Below, one piece after another: positions 31,670-46,549 of a stretch of DNA of 64,000 nucleotides. The DNA is from Beroe ovata (Eukaryota > Ctenophora > Nuda > Beroida > Beroidae). The DNA lies in the NCBI GenBank assembly GCA_946803715.1, contig CAMPET010000005.1:575357-639356 (forward strand), written 5' to 3'. Position 1 is the first letter of the stretch. Each line of letters begins with the position of its first letter. Position numbers and translations under genes: made by a program. The notes under the pieces were generated by a model. It ran no database searches and was not told where the DNA came from. It saw nothing but the letters and a program-made list of their open reading frames with translations.

Positions 31670-32514
31670 CTGAGAATGAATAACATATTCATGAATAATT
31701 TTCCAATAGATATTGGATTCAACAGAGTAGTGATGGGCGTGATATCATAATATGGTGCAGTATAGAGAATGGCATTTCTGGGGAAAGGGCCCAAATTTTC
31801 AGACACTTTCAGCATCGTATCTCATTGTTCAATGGTTGAATCAAAGTTTTCGCTGGTTAATCACCATCTGATGACTGGTGAATCATGTGAAGAAGATTGG
31901 CCAAGAAAATCAAGTTACCCAGAAATCAGTTTTGAGATTTGGGACCCTTCCCCAATAATAGTTTGAAATTTCACTTTTCAACAAATCACCCGTGAAAACC
32001 AATACGATAAACATTACTTACATTCATGATAGTAGCAGCACTAACCAGTTCCGATATAACATTATCCATGACAGTGATCGATCTGTGAGAATTATAATTT
32101 GTAAATTATCTGACAGTGAAATCATGAATGGCGATCATCAGCGAGAAATAACGAGCATAGCAATGAAAGATGAATAGTAGAACAAGTCGTTAACTTGAAT
32201 AAACAAATTAAACTTTGTCAACATAAACATTGTCAAACAATAAACTCTGTCAACATAGCAGAATAAATTAAATAAATTGTATACTTTATTGAACTCAATC
32301 AAACTTTTTACAATATTAGGACTCATTACTGTAAACTTCCAAGAAATTTCGAAAAAAATTAAACTTGATCAACCAAATTTACCGCAAATGAAAGTCACAT
32401 TAACGCACACATCTTACTTTAGTCTTATTATACCACAGTTTATGGACTTCAATGGTAGCCAGTTATTTGTTAGTTATATCTTTAACAAGCACTCAATTAT
32501 CTCAGTTAACCCCT
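31670..32514. other. XPO4 upstream side and Siva 3' flank
   Basis: AT-rich with no ORF of protein character. The missing first XPO4 exon may lie here but I could not pick it out. Confidence 0.4.
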
Positions 32515-32907
32515 CTACCGCGGTTTGCACGATAAACAAAAGGCTCGTTCAAGACTCTCCTCGTAGTCGAGCACAGAACACAGTCCACAAAACATGTCAC
32601 TGCATGCTGTGCACTGTCTTGTACAGGGTGTGCAGCACACTCTACTGCAATGTGTGCAATGCACGCCCTCTATATCACTACTGCACGAGTAACACTTTAC
32701 ACTAATTGGTCGTGAATCGCTCGTTGAAGCGATATTTTCCTTGTTTTCCCAGAATTTCAACTGCCCAGCTCGGAGGAGATTTCGTGTTTTTTCGGTAGTT
32801 TGTCGCATCAGAACTTCGTTACTCTTTGCCGCTTCTCGTAGTGTAAGATGAGTTTTTAGTTGCTGTGGTGATGATGTGGAGAAGGGACACTTCCTCTTTC
32901 CAGACAT
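32515..32907 (-). CDS. SIVA1: Siva-like apoptosis regulator
   Basis: Single-exon protein of 130 residues. The start MSGKRKCPFSTSSPQQLKTH and the following LRAGQLKFWE match the N-terminal half of Siva, a cysteine-rich adaptor first described as a CD27-binding pro-apoptotic protein. The C-terminal half carries the family's dense Cys pattern (VKCYSCSSDIEGVHCTHC, CTACSDMFCGLC and FCLSC), likely binding zinc. ATG at 32,907 is chosen because it matches the family start; an acceptor-like CCCCTAG lies 10 bases upstream, and an in-frame ATG 20 codons earlier lies before it. It starts 370 bases after the stop of the next upstream minus-strand gene. Confidence 0.9.
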   Translation of the reverse strand: MSGKRKCPFSTSSPQQLKTHLTLREAAKSNEVLMRQTTEKTRNLLRAGQLKFWENKENIASTSDSRPISVKCYSCSSDIEGVHCTHCSRVCCTPCTRQCTACSDMFCGLCSVLDYEESLERAFCLSCKPR

Positions 32908-33277
32908 TTCCTCTCTACTAGGGGAAAAGAGAGAACAGGAAAATGTTTGAAGAAATAAACTGGTCATGAGGTTGATATTTGATAAATTTCCGATGTATTT
33001 AATAAATCACCTAGAGATAAAACTAGAAGATCAATGACACATTAAATCAGTGCAAAATCTCTAGAATAAACCATAACTTATTTTATAACTCAAACAAAAG
33101 AATTTTAAAGAATTGTGGTCAAGGTAATCAAAAACGATACATTCAATTAAAAAGGTCTCCATTGATACAAGTCTTTCGCTATTCTCCTATCAATCACGAA
33201 ATTGAAAAAATGGTATCACCTCAGACTCTATATCAGTACATTCAACATTGTGTAATGTGTAATGTTTCCAAACATTC

Positions 33278-36200
33278 TCAGGACTTTTCCTCTTCGCTGT
33301 AATGAAGATTCGCAAGCAGGGCATCGATGTCCTTCTTGTGATACAAGTCTTTCACCTGAAAATATTATTAATTGTGAATTGTGATAGGATCGTAATTGAC
33401 AACTTGTTTCTATGGCAGAAGATTTATCGTTGAGGAAGATCTGAAGCATGAATTTTAAATCATACCTTTTTCTTTTTGAATGACTTTCTATGAGCTCCTA
33501 ATTTCGTTGAATGATCGCCCGAGATCCTGATTTTGGTCTTTTCACCGCCTGACGAAGCTTTCGAAGATTCATTCTTCTCTTTTTTCGACGACTTTGGATC
33601 ATTCTGTGTTTTAGATTCGTCATGAGTGTTTATCTGACAGGATTTCTGATGATTCGTCAACCCTGCTTTACTACTACACTTCCTTCCACACTTGGTACAA
33701 ATGAGAAAGGCACGAGAACAGGTCTCATTGTGAACTGTCAGCACGGCAAGCGACGGAAACTTTCTTTTACAGTGCGCACATAAGAAGGACGATTGCATCT
33801 TGTTTGGCAAGTTTTGATACCACGAATCGCAACTGTCTTCCACAGTGCCTCCCTCACAGCTCTTGTTTCTCATCACCCTCTCCTGTCCGTCAATCACCAC
33901 ATTTTTTGGATCATCGTTATGAATTTGAGTTGATGTTAGGACACCCTCTTCAGCATCATCGGAAGTTGTTTTGCTACAAACTTCCTGTTTTTCACCAACC
34001 AACACTCTCCTGGAAAGGCGAGTTCGTGGGGGCGATTGCACTCCCTCATGATCATCTTTATAAGTTTCTTGTTTTGCAGGACTGTCCAAATCAGACTCGG
34101 ACAAATCCAGTGAATGATTTTTCGGAGGGGTTAACCAACTAGATGAAGCATTCACAGTAGAAACCTCTCTGACTGGATCCTTTTCATCTTCAGAGGAATC
34201 TGATAAGTCCTTGTTCTGAGATGAGACTGGAGGAAGGATAGACGTGTTTTCTCTGATTTCCTCATCACTTTCCATTTCCTCGGGTTCAAAGTTATCAGAA
34301 TCCTCGTCCAGCTTAGGATTTCGATATTGGGTATCAACGACCTTGACAGTCTGAGAAGGCGTTATGGAGGGAAACAGATTTGCAACAGTTACTGAGTTTT
34401 CGCTGTTCTCATTGTAGTACCGAGGCGAATCTACATTATCTTGATCTTTGAAGCTGAACTTTTTCTCGCAGCTTTTGACACATGAACTTTCATAATTGCT
34501 GTGACATGGACATGATTTATGCGAACCCTCAGGAACGTGAACCGGCTTTGGTCGACTTTCCGCAATGATATCAAAACTAGGGTTGGCATTTTCTTCAACA
34601 AAACCCGGCTCCATGGGACTCCTCAATTCTTTAGGTGAACATGGTATCTGAGTTGAGCCGTCATAACCACCATTTTCTGCCCCTCCGCAATTAGAACCGG
34701 CCAGCGTTTTCAAGAGAGTGTCTGCCATCATAGTATCAGATTCACTTGCGAATCTGGGACGTGATTGAGACATCGCATGGTCCAGATCCTCTGTTCCGGA
34801 TAACGATGTTTCATCGACAAATTCAGGTGTTCTATGTGAAGTTCTTGAAGTTTTCTTCTTAGAGTCTTTGCGTTTCTTCTTCCTACCCTTCTTTTCTTTC
34901 TTCTTTTTCTTCGAATCAGTCTGCTTCTCACTTTCTTTCTTTGAATTCTTTGACGTCTTCTTTGGTCGCCCTCTTTGCCCAGAAGAATCTTCTCCATTTC
35001 CAATGTCTTTTACTTGCTTCTCTTCACTGCTCTTTTGGTCTGACTTCTGACCTTTCCCCTTTTTTGATGAAGGAACATTTGGTTCCTTAAAGGAAGTTTC
35101 AGCAATGCTTTGACGAATTTTCTGATCCCAGGAAGAGAACGACTCTGCTGGCCGCCTATCATCTTTCTTCTTCTGGATCTTGCTACTAGTCGGAGGAGGA
35201 ACTGCATTCTTATCACCCACGAGATAAAATTGCTCTACAGCAGTTATTTCTTGATGATATGGCTTCATGCGCCCAAAGAACTTTTCAGTTTCCAGCTGGG
35301 GATTAACACGAGTGTAAAAGCTGGGCTCAATAAACGGTAACGGGGTGTTCATTCTAGCATGACAGACGTTGGGAGGAGCTGAAGGAGGCTTTGGTAGGAT
35401 GGTAACGTACTTGGAACTTATTGGAGGTAACGTAATTATTTCTATGTTTGGGTTGTTTTTAATTGCTGACAATGTCTTGCTGTTTTTAATGACAATTGGA
35501 TCAAAGGGGTTGCTTTCTGGTAACAGATTTTCACCAATGGAGATTGTTGGATTTGTAAATGGCACTAAATTTGTGGAATTCGTTGAAGGTGGTCTGGGTG
35601 TGGTTATTGGTAGGGTCGATACAATTGGAGTACCACTTTCCATTGAGTTTGGAACAGTTAAAGGAGTACTCTCATTTCGAGTTACATTGTTCATGTTTGT
35701 GTCTGCACATCCTGATGCCGAACTAGAAGGCTGATTAATCGTATCTGTAGAAGTGTCTCTTTTATCAAATGATGACACTGAAGTTGTGTTCTGTGGTTCT
35801 GGTGACACGAGTCTCTGATTGTTAAGACGGAGCAAGGAAAGAGCTGCTTCTTCATTAGCATTTTCATTCTGATCATCTGAAATAATTGTGAGCTTATTGA
35901 GATAATGGTGATAACAAAGTATAGATTTTCACAAGTATAGAATCCACACTATATGCCACAACTCTGGTTCTTGACTTGTCAAATATCAATAGAAATGATG
36001 CATGCTGTACATATAATAACGAACCTGCTGCTGGATCCTGTGATAATGAAGAAATAAACTGTTCAAGCCATGGTTCGGCTTGGTTCAGGGTATCAAGAGC
36101 AGCTACCTCATTCTGCCAAGAGGAAGTAGGTTTCAAAAATTCTTAACAATACCTAGATTGTCACTTCTACGATCAGCAAAGGATCACGAAATACCTAACC

Positions 36201-37034
36201 TTGTCATTGATATTGTCTGCCAAGGTTTGTACAAATGACCCTTGTAAATTACCACAAGGTAACTTCTTGGGAGTTAGGTTTTTTCTTCTTGAACTAGACA
36301 AACGCTTGTCTGGAGTACAGGCTTGCAAATTTTGATGATTGTCAGTATTGTGACTTGAATTCAATGGCACTCCTGTATTTGATTGTGGAGTAATGTTCAT
36401 GGAATAAAGTGAATCATTATTAATCTGAGCTGTGCAGGTATCATCATTAACCCTTTGATGTTTCGTTTTTCTTCTAGAATGAGAGCTGGAATTTTTTCTC
36501 TTCCTTAACTTCTTCCTGAAAGAATGTTGAAACATTATAATCTACTAAATGTCATACAGAACTATTCTCAAATGGATTTATAATAGGTATGGGACTTAGA
36601 TACCTTATGTAACTGAGCTCTTGTTCCAAGTTTTCTATTTTAAAACCATCTAATCCTCCTGAAGTTCAACTCATATATCATTTTGTTTATTAGTTAACAG
36701 ATTAACATATCATTACAAAACTTATATTAGTACCTTCAACACAGCTGACTCTATCCTGATTAAGCCTAGACTCAAGATCGCCATTCAATAGTATTTTATC
36801 CAAGGCCTGAAAGTGTATTATATGCTGACATGCTGTGGTGATACAGCAAAGAGCTACAACACTATGTTCAAACTAGTTCAAAGCTTTTTAACTTACACAG
36901 CAAAATATCTTTGGAGGAGGATCAGTGAGCTGTAAATCTGGACACTCTTTGTTGAAAGAAGACCTTGTGTTATTGAAACCATATTTTTGCAAATAATGAT
37001 AGACTAATACTGAAATTTCCCATGGTTGTAACAT
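33278..37034 (-). CDS. LisH-domain nuclear protein, NPAT/Mxc-like
   Basis: Seven exons, 37,034-36,897, 36,806-36,734, 36,658-36,604, 36,515-36,200, 36,112-36,025, 35,876-33,466 and 33,355-33,278, join in frame to 1,052 residues. The protein starts MLQPWEISVLVYHYLQKYGF and the LisH motif continues to about residue 35. NPAT, the histone-gene activator of histone locus bodies, also begins ML-x-P with a LisH at the very N-terminus. The bulk is low-complexity Ser/Lys/Asp sequence with a basic KKKKEKKGRKKKRKDSKKK tract. Two C2HC-type finger-like motifs (CAHC...HNETC and CTKC...HQKSC, about residues 922-975) precede a short conserved-looking end, KKDIDALLANLHYSEEE. The fingers are not a known NPAT feature, so the assignment is tentative. 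It could be another LisH protein. Confidence 0.75.
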
Positions 37035-37974
37035 GTTCTTTTTGCAGGTTCCAGCCAATACAACCTCTCAATGGAAACAGTGAGTATTTACTATCACTAT
37101 CATGCTAGAAAACTGAAGCAGATTTATTTTGAATGTGGTCTCTGCATAGAAATACTATCAAATTCAGATTCAGTTATTAAAATTCAGCTTCATAAATTTA
37201 TCAGAGATCAATTTCGAAATCATTAAATAAATAAATAAATAAATAAATTATTCTACAGGACTATTTATCAGAAATAATCTGCTCCTTTTTGTGAACTCTA
37301 CAGGCAACTCTCATTTACAGATTCCTGAGTAAAACTTGGATTAACTTCTGACTAAAAAATTGAAAGGTGAATAAGTAAATTGAAATACAGTAACATAACT
37401 CAATCAGTATCAGTTATGCAACAAATAAACAGTGATTCAATCATTCAGTAAAGAAAACTGAAGTAGAGTACTTACATATCTAATCTAAATAATATTGAAT
37501 AACTGCAAGGTACACAATCACTTTGTCAGTGAATCATGCAAATTAGAAATTAAGAGCTCCAAAAGCGCAATATATATTAAATTTATCTGGCACCTCTTAT
37601 TCTTTGCAAGTACTGGGTGTAGCAGCAGATCATTACAAAATAAAATAAAAAAGATTTTGGCATAACATCAACACTCTTTATCAAAGAACAATGTTGGTGA
37701 TTACAGATATTCGATGCCATACCAAAAACCGATTGCAACTGAAAATTTGTTGTTGAATATATGTCGACATTTATTCAAGGACAAATCTTCAGTGAAGCAA
37801 AAAAAATACCAAATAAAAAATGTACATGCTATCTGTTTGTTATGTCTTGCATGTACTCTACGTCCTACGCGCTTGATGAACAGTGGAGTGTGGAATGTCG
37901 ATTGTCGATGCTTCCGCGCTGCATGGCATGATACTCCGCGGTTCCGCGCGCCGCGCGCTGCGGCGCGCGTCTCC

Positions 37975-38175
37975 GTGGTTTGCTGTTCCCGCGCTGCGTG
38001 ACCCAAATACTCCGCGCGCGCTGCGCGTCTCCGTGGTTTGGACTACGACTTTTCAGTTCACTGAGTAGAATAGGGGCGCGCAACGTGTGCACATGGTTTG
38101 CGCGTATCGATGGTTTATTTTACAACTTTTGAGATTATTGAGTAAAAAGGAGCGCCTAGCGCGCAACGTGTGCAC
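37975..38175 (+). repeat. GC-rich repeat, family B, main copies
   Basis: TGACCCAAATACTCCGCGCG, a CGCGCTGCGCG run, TCTCCGTGGTTTG, CGACTTTTCAGTTCACTGAG, TAGAATAGGGGCGCGCAACG and TGTGCAC, followed by a second diverged half-unit ending GCGCGCAACGTGTGCAC (to 38,175). The upstream part (37,880-37,975) repeats the CTCCG(C/T)GGTT and GCGCG blocks once more, so local duplication occurred. Confidence 0.8.
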
Positions 38176-38371
38176 AAGTGTGGAGTGTGGAAAAATGAAA
38201 TCCGACAAAAATCATCCATATATATGAGCCGACACAAATTTTTTGGGTGCTTCACTGCTTTATGCTCACATATTTATCATCTGCAATGCAGTACACTGAC
38301 CTTATCCATGATCTTGGATTGTCATGGTTGCTCACAACTCAAGTCACTCGAAGAAGGTTAAATANTTTCTC

Positions 38372-38470
38372 TTGATTAATATTTTTGATTAATATTTTTG
38401 ATTAATATTTTTGATTTATATTTGATTTATATTTTTGATTTATATATTTGATAAAATATGTTTGATAAAA
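38372..38470. repeat. AT-rich tandem tract
   Basis: Tandem GATTAATATTTTT units that decay into GATTTATATTTTT and GATAAAATATTT variants. Confidence 0.85.
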
Positions 38471-38994
38471 TATTTGATAAAATCAATTGATTTATATTTT
38501 ATTTTTTGATGCCTTGGCCTTGCCAAAGATGAAATCCAGCTGAAGTAATCGTAGCCAATCAAAAATTTTAGCTGGAGCACTTTTGCTAGATGTTTTCGTT
38601 CATGTTATTTGACATGTTATGTTAGCTGGTTATGGCTTGACCTTTGTTGTTCATTGATGATACACTCTGTTTGGTTTTTTTACATGAGGTTTTTTTCAGT
38701 TTTACACAAAGTTTCAGTGTTCAGTAGGGACGTGAAGTTCCAATAGAGAACTTCATTGTGCACACATTGTGCTTGCCTATTCTACTCTGTAAAAGGCAGT
38801 AGGTTGGGTCATGCAACATGGGAACAGAACTTCATGTAAATATAGATATGAAATTGGAAGAAAACAAGTTATGAGCAAGAAATTTATCCATTATTGTTAA
38901 TTTTCATAATCAACTGCTTGTTTAAGTTGATAATAGATTAATCAGTTTTATTGTTATCCCCTTCTCAATAGAAAGTTTTCCAAGTCAACTTCTA

Positions 38995-40383
38995 ATGAAA
39001 GCTACAAGATTTGATAAGGAAGAGCTTTCATCATATAAATTTGCAGATCTGAGGAAGTTATGTAGAGAAAACGGCCTTAAAGCAGCCGGGAAAAAGGTTG
39101 ACTTGATAGAGAAACTATTGTCTGTGGCAGCCACAGTAGTATCTGATGATGACCATGATGTTGATGATGAATCTAATCATGGATCTAGCTGTCTGCAAAA
39201 AGAGTGGTCAACTGACTCTTTGGTTGATAAGGTGCAATCTTTAGAAATCGCAGAGGAAATCACAGTAGATAGCAACCAAGAAAACACCAACTTTGAGGAA
39301 AAACATCTCTATGAAATTTCCTCTGAAATTGAGGAAAGGGAAAATCAGTTAGAAATCCTTCTCCAAAAATTTTGTGAGCCAGTAAGGGCTATTTCTGAAC
39401 TCATTGAGGGCAACTTGGGCGCTCTGCAGACCTCAAGACAAGAAGGGCAGTGCTACTTACAAAAATTGCTTGCTATGAGGTTATCAGAGCAAGAAAATAA
39501 GTTGAAAAGTCTTCATAGTTATGAATTGGAAAATTTGAAGGAAGAGTTTTCTTTGTCTGAGAGCTATCTCAAGGATGAAATCATCTGCATGAAGAATGAA
39601 GAAATGAACATGAAAAAGAAATTAGATCACTTGGAAACAGAAAATAGATCATTGAATACCAAACTTGATGATGCACAAAGCCAAAATACACAACTAACAT
39701 CACAGATTGATCATTTAAGAGGCCTCATGGAGTCAAAGGATCAACAACTGGATCAACAAGCAGAATTAATGAAAGCTTTTGAACAAAATGCCAATCAAAA
39801 CTCCTTTGAAAATGAGTTCAAAGATGAGTTAACCTGTAGTATCTGTCAAGAATTGTTTGTATATGCTGTGACATTACCCTGTTCCCATTCTTTCTGTGAA
39901 ATTTGTGTTATGCAGTGGTTCAAGACAAATAAAACTTGTCCTGTGTGTAGACACGATGTAAAAATTAAAGTGGTTTCCTCAAAAGTTATTGACAGCGTTG
40001 TTGAAAATATCATCGACAAGTCCGATTCTGATGAAAAGCACAGGCGAACTATTCTGCTACGGGAGAGGAATGAAACTAAGAGAATTGCAGAAGCAGACAC
40101 TAATTATCATAGTATAAGAAGTTTGTTTTTTAAAGTCGGGGACATAATGTCTAACAGTGCCAGTGCAACCACTGCTAATGGAATCAATCAGTATGGAGGT
40201 GTTGCACATTTCAATAACAGGAGGCGGTCACGATCTCAATCACCTGCAGCAACATCGTCATCCAACAACCATCATTCTTCAAACAACAGCAATTATCACA
40301 ACCGTGGCACATATAGGATCCGTTGTTACAACTGTGGCGACAACCATCACGTGAGGAATTGTCCGATTCGATTCAATATCTGA
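38995..40383 (+). CDS. SAP, coiled-coil, RING and zinc-knuckle protein
   Basis: Single-exon protein of 462 residues, probably a nuclear E3 ubiquitin ligase. A SAP-type DNA-binding helix pair (YKFADLRKLCRENGLKAAGK, about residues 14-42) is followed by an acidic segment, a long coiled coil (about 105-270) and a RING (CSICQELF at 281 to CPVCR at 315). The RING most resembles RNF8 (AVTLPCSHSFCEICVMQW against RNF8's AVTLNCAHSFC...W), including the RERNE-type helix after it. The C-terminus is Ser/Asn/His-rich and ends in a CYNCGDNHHVRNC knuckle (444-456), one residue shorter than the usual CCHC. There is no FHA domain as in RNF8. An acceptor-like TCTCAATAG lies about 20 bases before the ATG. AATAAAG at about 40,486 is a likely polyadenylation signal. 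Confidence 0.88.
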   Translation: MKATRFDKEELSSYKFADLRKLCRENGLKAAGKKVDLIEKLLSVAATVVSDDDHDVDDESNHGSSCLQKEWSTDSLVDKVQSLEIAEEITVDSNQENTNFEEKHLYEISSEIEERENQLEILLQKFCEPVRAISELIEGNLGALQTSRQEGQCYLQKLLAMRLSEQENKLKSLHSYELENLKEEFSLSESYLKDEIICMKNEEMNMKKKLDHLETENRSLNTKLDDAQSQNTQLTSQIDHLRGLMESKDQQLDQQAELMKAFEQNANQNSFENEFKDELTCSICQELFVYAVTLPCSHSFCEICVMQWFKTNKTCPVCRHDVKIKVVSSKVIDSVVENIIDKSDSDEKHRRTILLRERNETKRIAEADTNYHSIRSLFFKVGDIMSNSASATTANGINQYGGVAHFNNRRRSRSQSPAATSSSNNHHSSNNSNYHNRGTYRIRCYNCGDNHHVRNCPIRFNI

Positions 40384-40672
40384 GTTTCTCATTTCAGCTT
40401 GAATTCAAGAATATCATCAAAAGTAAGTTATATCACAGTTACTTCATATCGCACATACTCCATACTGCACGAAAAGATATATTTCAATAAAGAAAGATTC
40501 TTTCGAGACAACATTTTATATTCTATTTTCGTTGTTTTTGCACTCTGCAGCCTGCTCCAGTGATGAAATTCGTTATTAACTCATGACCACAGCTATCACT
40601 TTCATTTTCTTCATCTTTTTGTTCCTTTTTAATATCAGTTCTAGATATACTAGTTATATAGAACTGTTATGA

Positions 40673-43514
<2,842 letters not shown>

Positions 43515-44929
43515 GACGATAATTATACTTGACCTATATACCAGGTTTCGTGGTACACAATATAGACTGCCACTAATAACTCGTCTTGAATGCTAAACAC
43601 AGTTCTACAGAGTGAACCATATATCACACCGAAACAATCTCATGATGATTCAATGTTCATCTTTCCTCTGTCCTCATCAAAGTTTGATTGATACTTTCAA
43701 AAGTTTCTTAAATTGAAGTTTTAAACAGCTTTTAACTTGATGAATATTCTAACTTCAATTATTCATGTTTTGTTTATTCTAATATTCCGAAATACACAAT
43801 CATTACTTGTAAGTGATACTTGTAGCAGTATTCAATTATCGTGTCGGGAATTAAGTTCCTCCTTTCCCACTTGTTCAGTGTGGCATTTTGATTGAATTTC
43901 AGCGCATGTCGCGCCAGCTTATGATTAGTGCCATTGTTGACGCGCGCAGCCTAGCGCGCTAACTTGATATTGGCACGATGAACACTTCAACTTCCATACA
44001 ACTTTGTCGAATAACTTTCGCGCGCGACAAATTTTCGTTATACAAATTTCTTGCTTCTACCATGAGACACACCGCTTCAATTTAAGATGATAACGATAGT
44101 CGGCCTGCTATTTTCTACTAATTGAAACCCGTTTTCAGATAAATATTGAATTGTACGCAATCAGCACTTTATCACAGCAATATGTCAATATTTATCCTCG
44201 CCAAAATGTTATAAAGCAAACCAATGTATATAACAAAACAAAATATACAGTTTCACAATAAGAAAGAATGGTAAAAATTGACCTTTGTTCGCGTTGTACT
44301 ACAAACATATCTAAAGTCGGTAAAATAAATGCACGGATAATTTCAAATATAACAAAATACACACCCTTATATCATCTAAACTGATTGCTAATTTTCAGCA
44401 GCAATTTTAGCGAAAATGGAATGGCGCGTTTATTTATCCAAAAATGATTCCAAGTTATGCAGAATATATGATAAGATACTATAGTGAAGAAAAGAAGAAC
44501 CAGTTTTTGATAAAAGAATCCAACAGAAATCATTTCAAGCTATCACATCGTCACGTAGATTCATTTGGCGTATGTTCCGTTGAGGAATTCGTCAAGCTTT
44601 TCCTCTTCAACAGCGTCGTGAAACTTTTCGTACGACTGAAAGGTGTGATATATTCTCATTTGACAGAGTACACGTGACGTAACATCACGTGTCATTGAGT
44701 CACGATACTTGGGAACACGTGAGCTGATTACAAGCGACACGTGACCACGATTTGTCGTTACGTGTCAGTTGTCCTTCTCACCACTGCAGTTGTGATGGTA
44801 CAGAACAATGCTACAATGTAACAATTGTAACTTCCCCTCTTACTAATGTAAGGGTTCGTTTTGTTCAGATGAATACCCTTTATCTATGGGTAGCGACACG
44901 TTTCTCTGATACACTTCCACGCACAGACA

Positions 44930-45430
44930 CACCCACAGACACACACAGACACAGACACATACACACATACATATTACATATACTAGAAGTGTGGCTGCAC
45001 TGAGAGCATAAGCACAGCTGACAGTACTTATACTCTGAGATGGTATTTATTGCCGTGTGTCACGTGATCTATACAGTGTGATAGCTCTTACACGAGGCGG
45101 TGTCATCGCATTTACCACAAGTTACATGGTCGTTACATTTGTAACGTGTTATTGGTATTGTGCAATAAATGATANACACACACACACACACACACACATA
45201 CACACATACACACACACAAATACACACACATACATATTACGTAGACTAGAAGTGTGGCAGCACTGAGAGCATTAGCACAGCTGACAGTACTTATGCTCTG
45301 TCATGGTATTTATTGCAGTGTGTCACGTGATCTATACAGTGTGATAGCGCTTACACGAGGCAGTGTCATCGCATTTACCACAAGTAACATGGCTGTTACA
45401 TTGAGTTACATTTGTAACGTGTTATTGGTA
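44930..45430. repeat. Near-duplicate blocks around an N and CA run
   Basis: TCACGTGATCTATACAGTGT and its surroundings occur at 45,060 and again near 45,323, on either side of the N at 45,175 and a CACACA microsatellite. ACATATTAC(A/G)TA plus AGAAGTGTGGC also occurs twice. It looks like an uncollapsed overlap. Confidence 0.7.
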
Positions 45431-46509
45431 ATGCGCCAATGTAACGTGTAACGTGCTATATGTATCGAATCATGTGTTGTGGCTGATAAGTAACACGGCC
45501 CGTGAGATACATGTGTTATTTGGTGATCTCATTTACTCACAACACATGTATTACACATTCAATCATCGACTATGTATCATTACACACTGCATAAACTAAA
45601 CTATAGTATCTTACCGCAAACATACCTACGATTAAAGAGTAGAAAATCTGTTTCGACACCATTTCTCACATGTACCAATGATCATTGATGATATATAAAC
45701 ATTATTCAACGCATATTACTTCAAAATTAGACTCATATTTTGTATACATTGGCTCAATTAACTCGTTTCCTTCGCCTGAATCATTTTAAGGATAATTAAT
45801 TATTAAATTGAACACGCCAGTCGAGTGAACCAACTTAAGCGTACAGTGTATGGCTTATAATAATCAAGTAGCATACTCAACACTTTAACAGTAGCATACT
45901 TGTGTAAATTCTGTATGCACAGTAACAGTTTTGTGTTAAACTTGGACAGGAGACGTGAGAAGGAACTGTTCTATTGATCTGTCCTATAAACTCTTCGTAC
46001 ACAGACACATTATTATTATTTATTTGGAATTGTTGTACGAGATCGCTCACAGCATTCCAGTGATATAACGAACAGAGTAACATATGTTCAACCACCTAAT
46101 ACTGGCTAGTTGTCTGATAAATACCGGGGGATCTATTTCAACTCCATGTTATCAAAACATCATGAAATTGACGAATAGATTGTGGTTTAACACACAGTTT
46201 TTCTCGGAAAATTTGCTCCTCGCAGTAAGGTATAAACGCCCCCATTTCTCACTTTAAGAGAAGGAGAAGTGTTATCCAGCTCACTTCTCTCGGGTAGGAT
46301 CAATCCTATATAATTACACACTGTCGTATTGTTGAGAATAGAAGGGGGACCCTATTACTCGTCATTATCATAGTACAGCTCTTTCTCTAAATGTGGGGGG
46401 GGGGGTTTTTAAAAAGACAATAGCCCATCAATCCCCTACCCTAGAATATATATTTTCGCATTGTTTACCAACCAGTTACACCCACAATCACCCACAAAAA
46501 CTACCTACA

Positions 46510-46549
46510 NNNNNNNNNNNNNNNNNNNNNNNNNNNNNNNNNNNNNNNN
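46510..46549. other. Assembly gap of 40 Ns
   Basis: Run of Ns that ends in a CA microsatellite. True gap size is unknown. Confidence 0.99.

Larger units (their letters stand above)
37035..38994. other. Divergent intergenic region with repeats
   Basis: Separates two head-to-head genes. It contains an AAAT run (37,227-37,250), GC-rich family B repeats (37,860-38,175), an N (38,365) and an AT-rich tandem tract with the unit GATTAATATTTTT (38,372-38,470). No gene is seen. Confidence 0.6.

Noticed and set aside
38995-40383. Assignment as RNF8 itself
   Set aside because: The RING is RNF8-like but the FHA domain is absent and SAP and knuckle motifs are present.
45176-45240. CRISPR-like or satellite array in the CA-rich stretch
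   Set aside because: It is a simple CA microsatellite without regular spacers.
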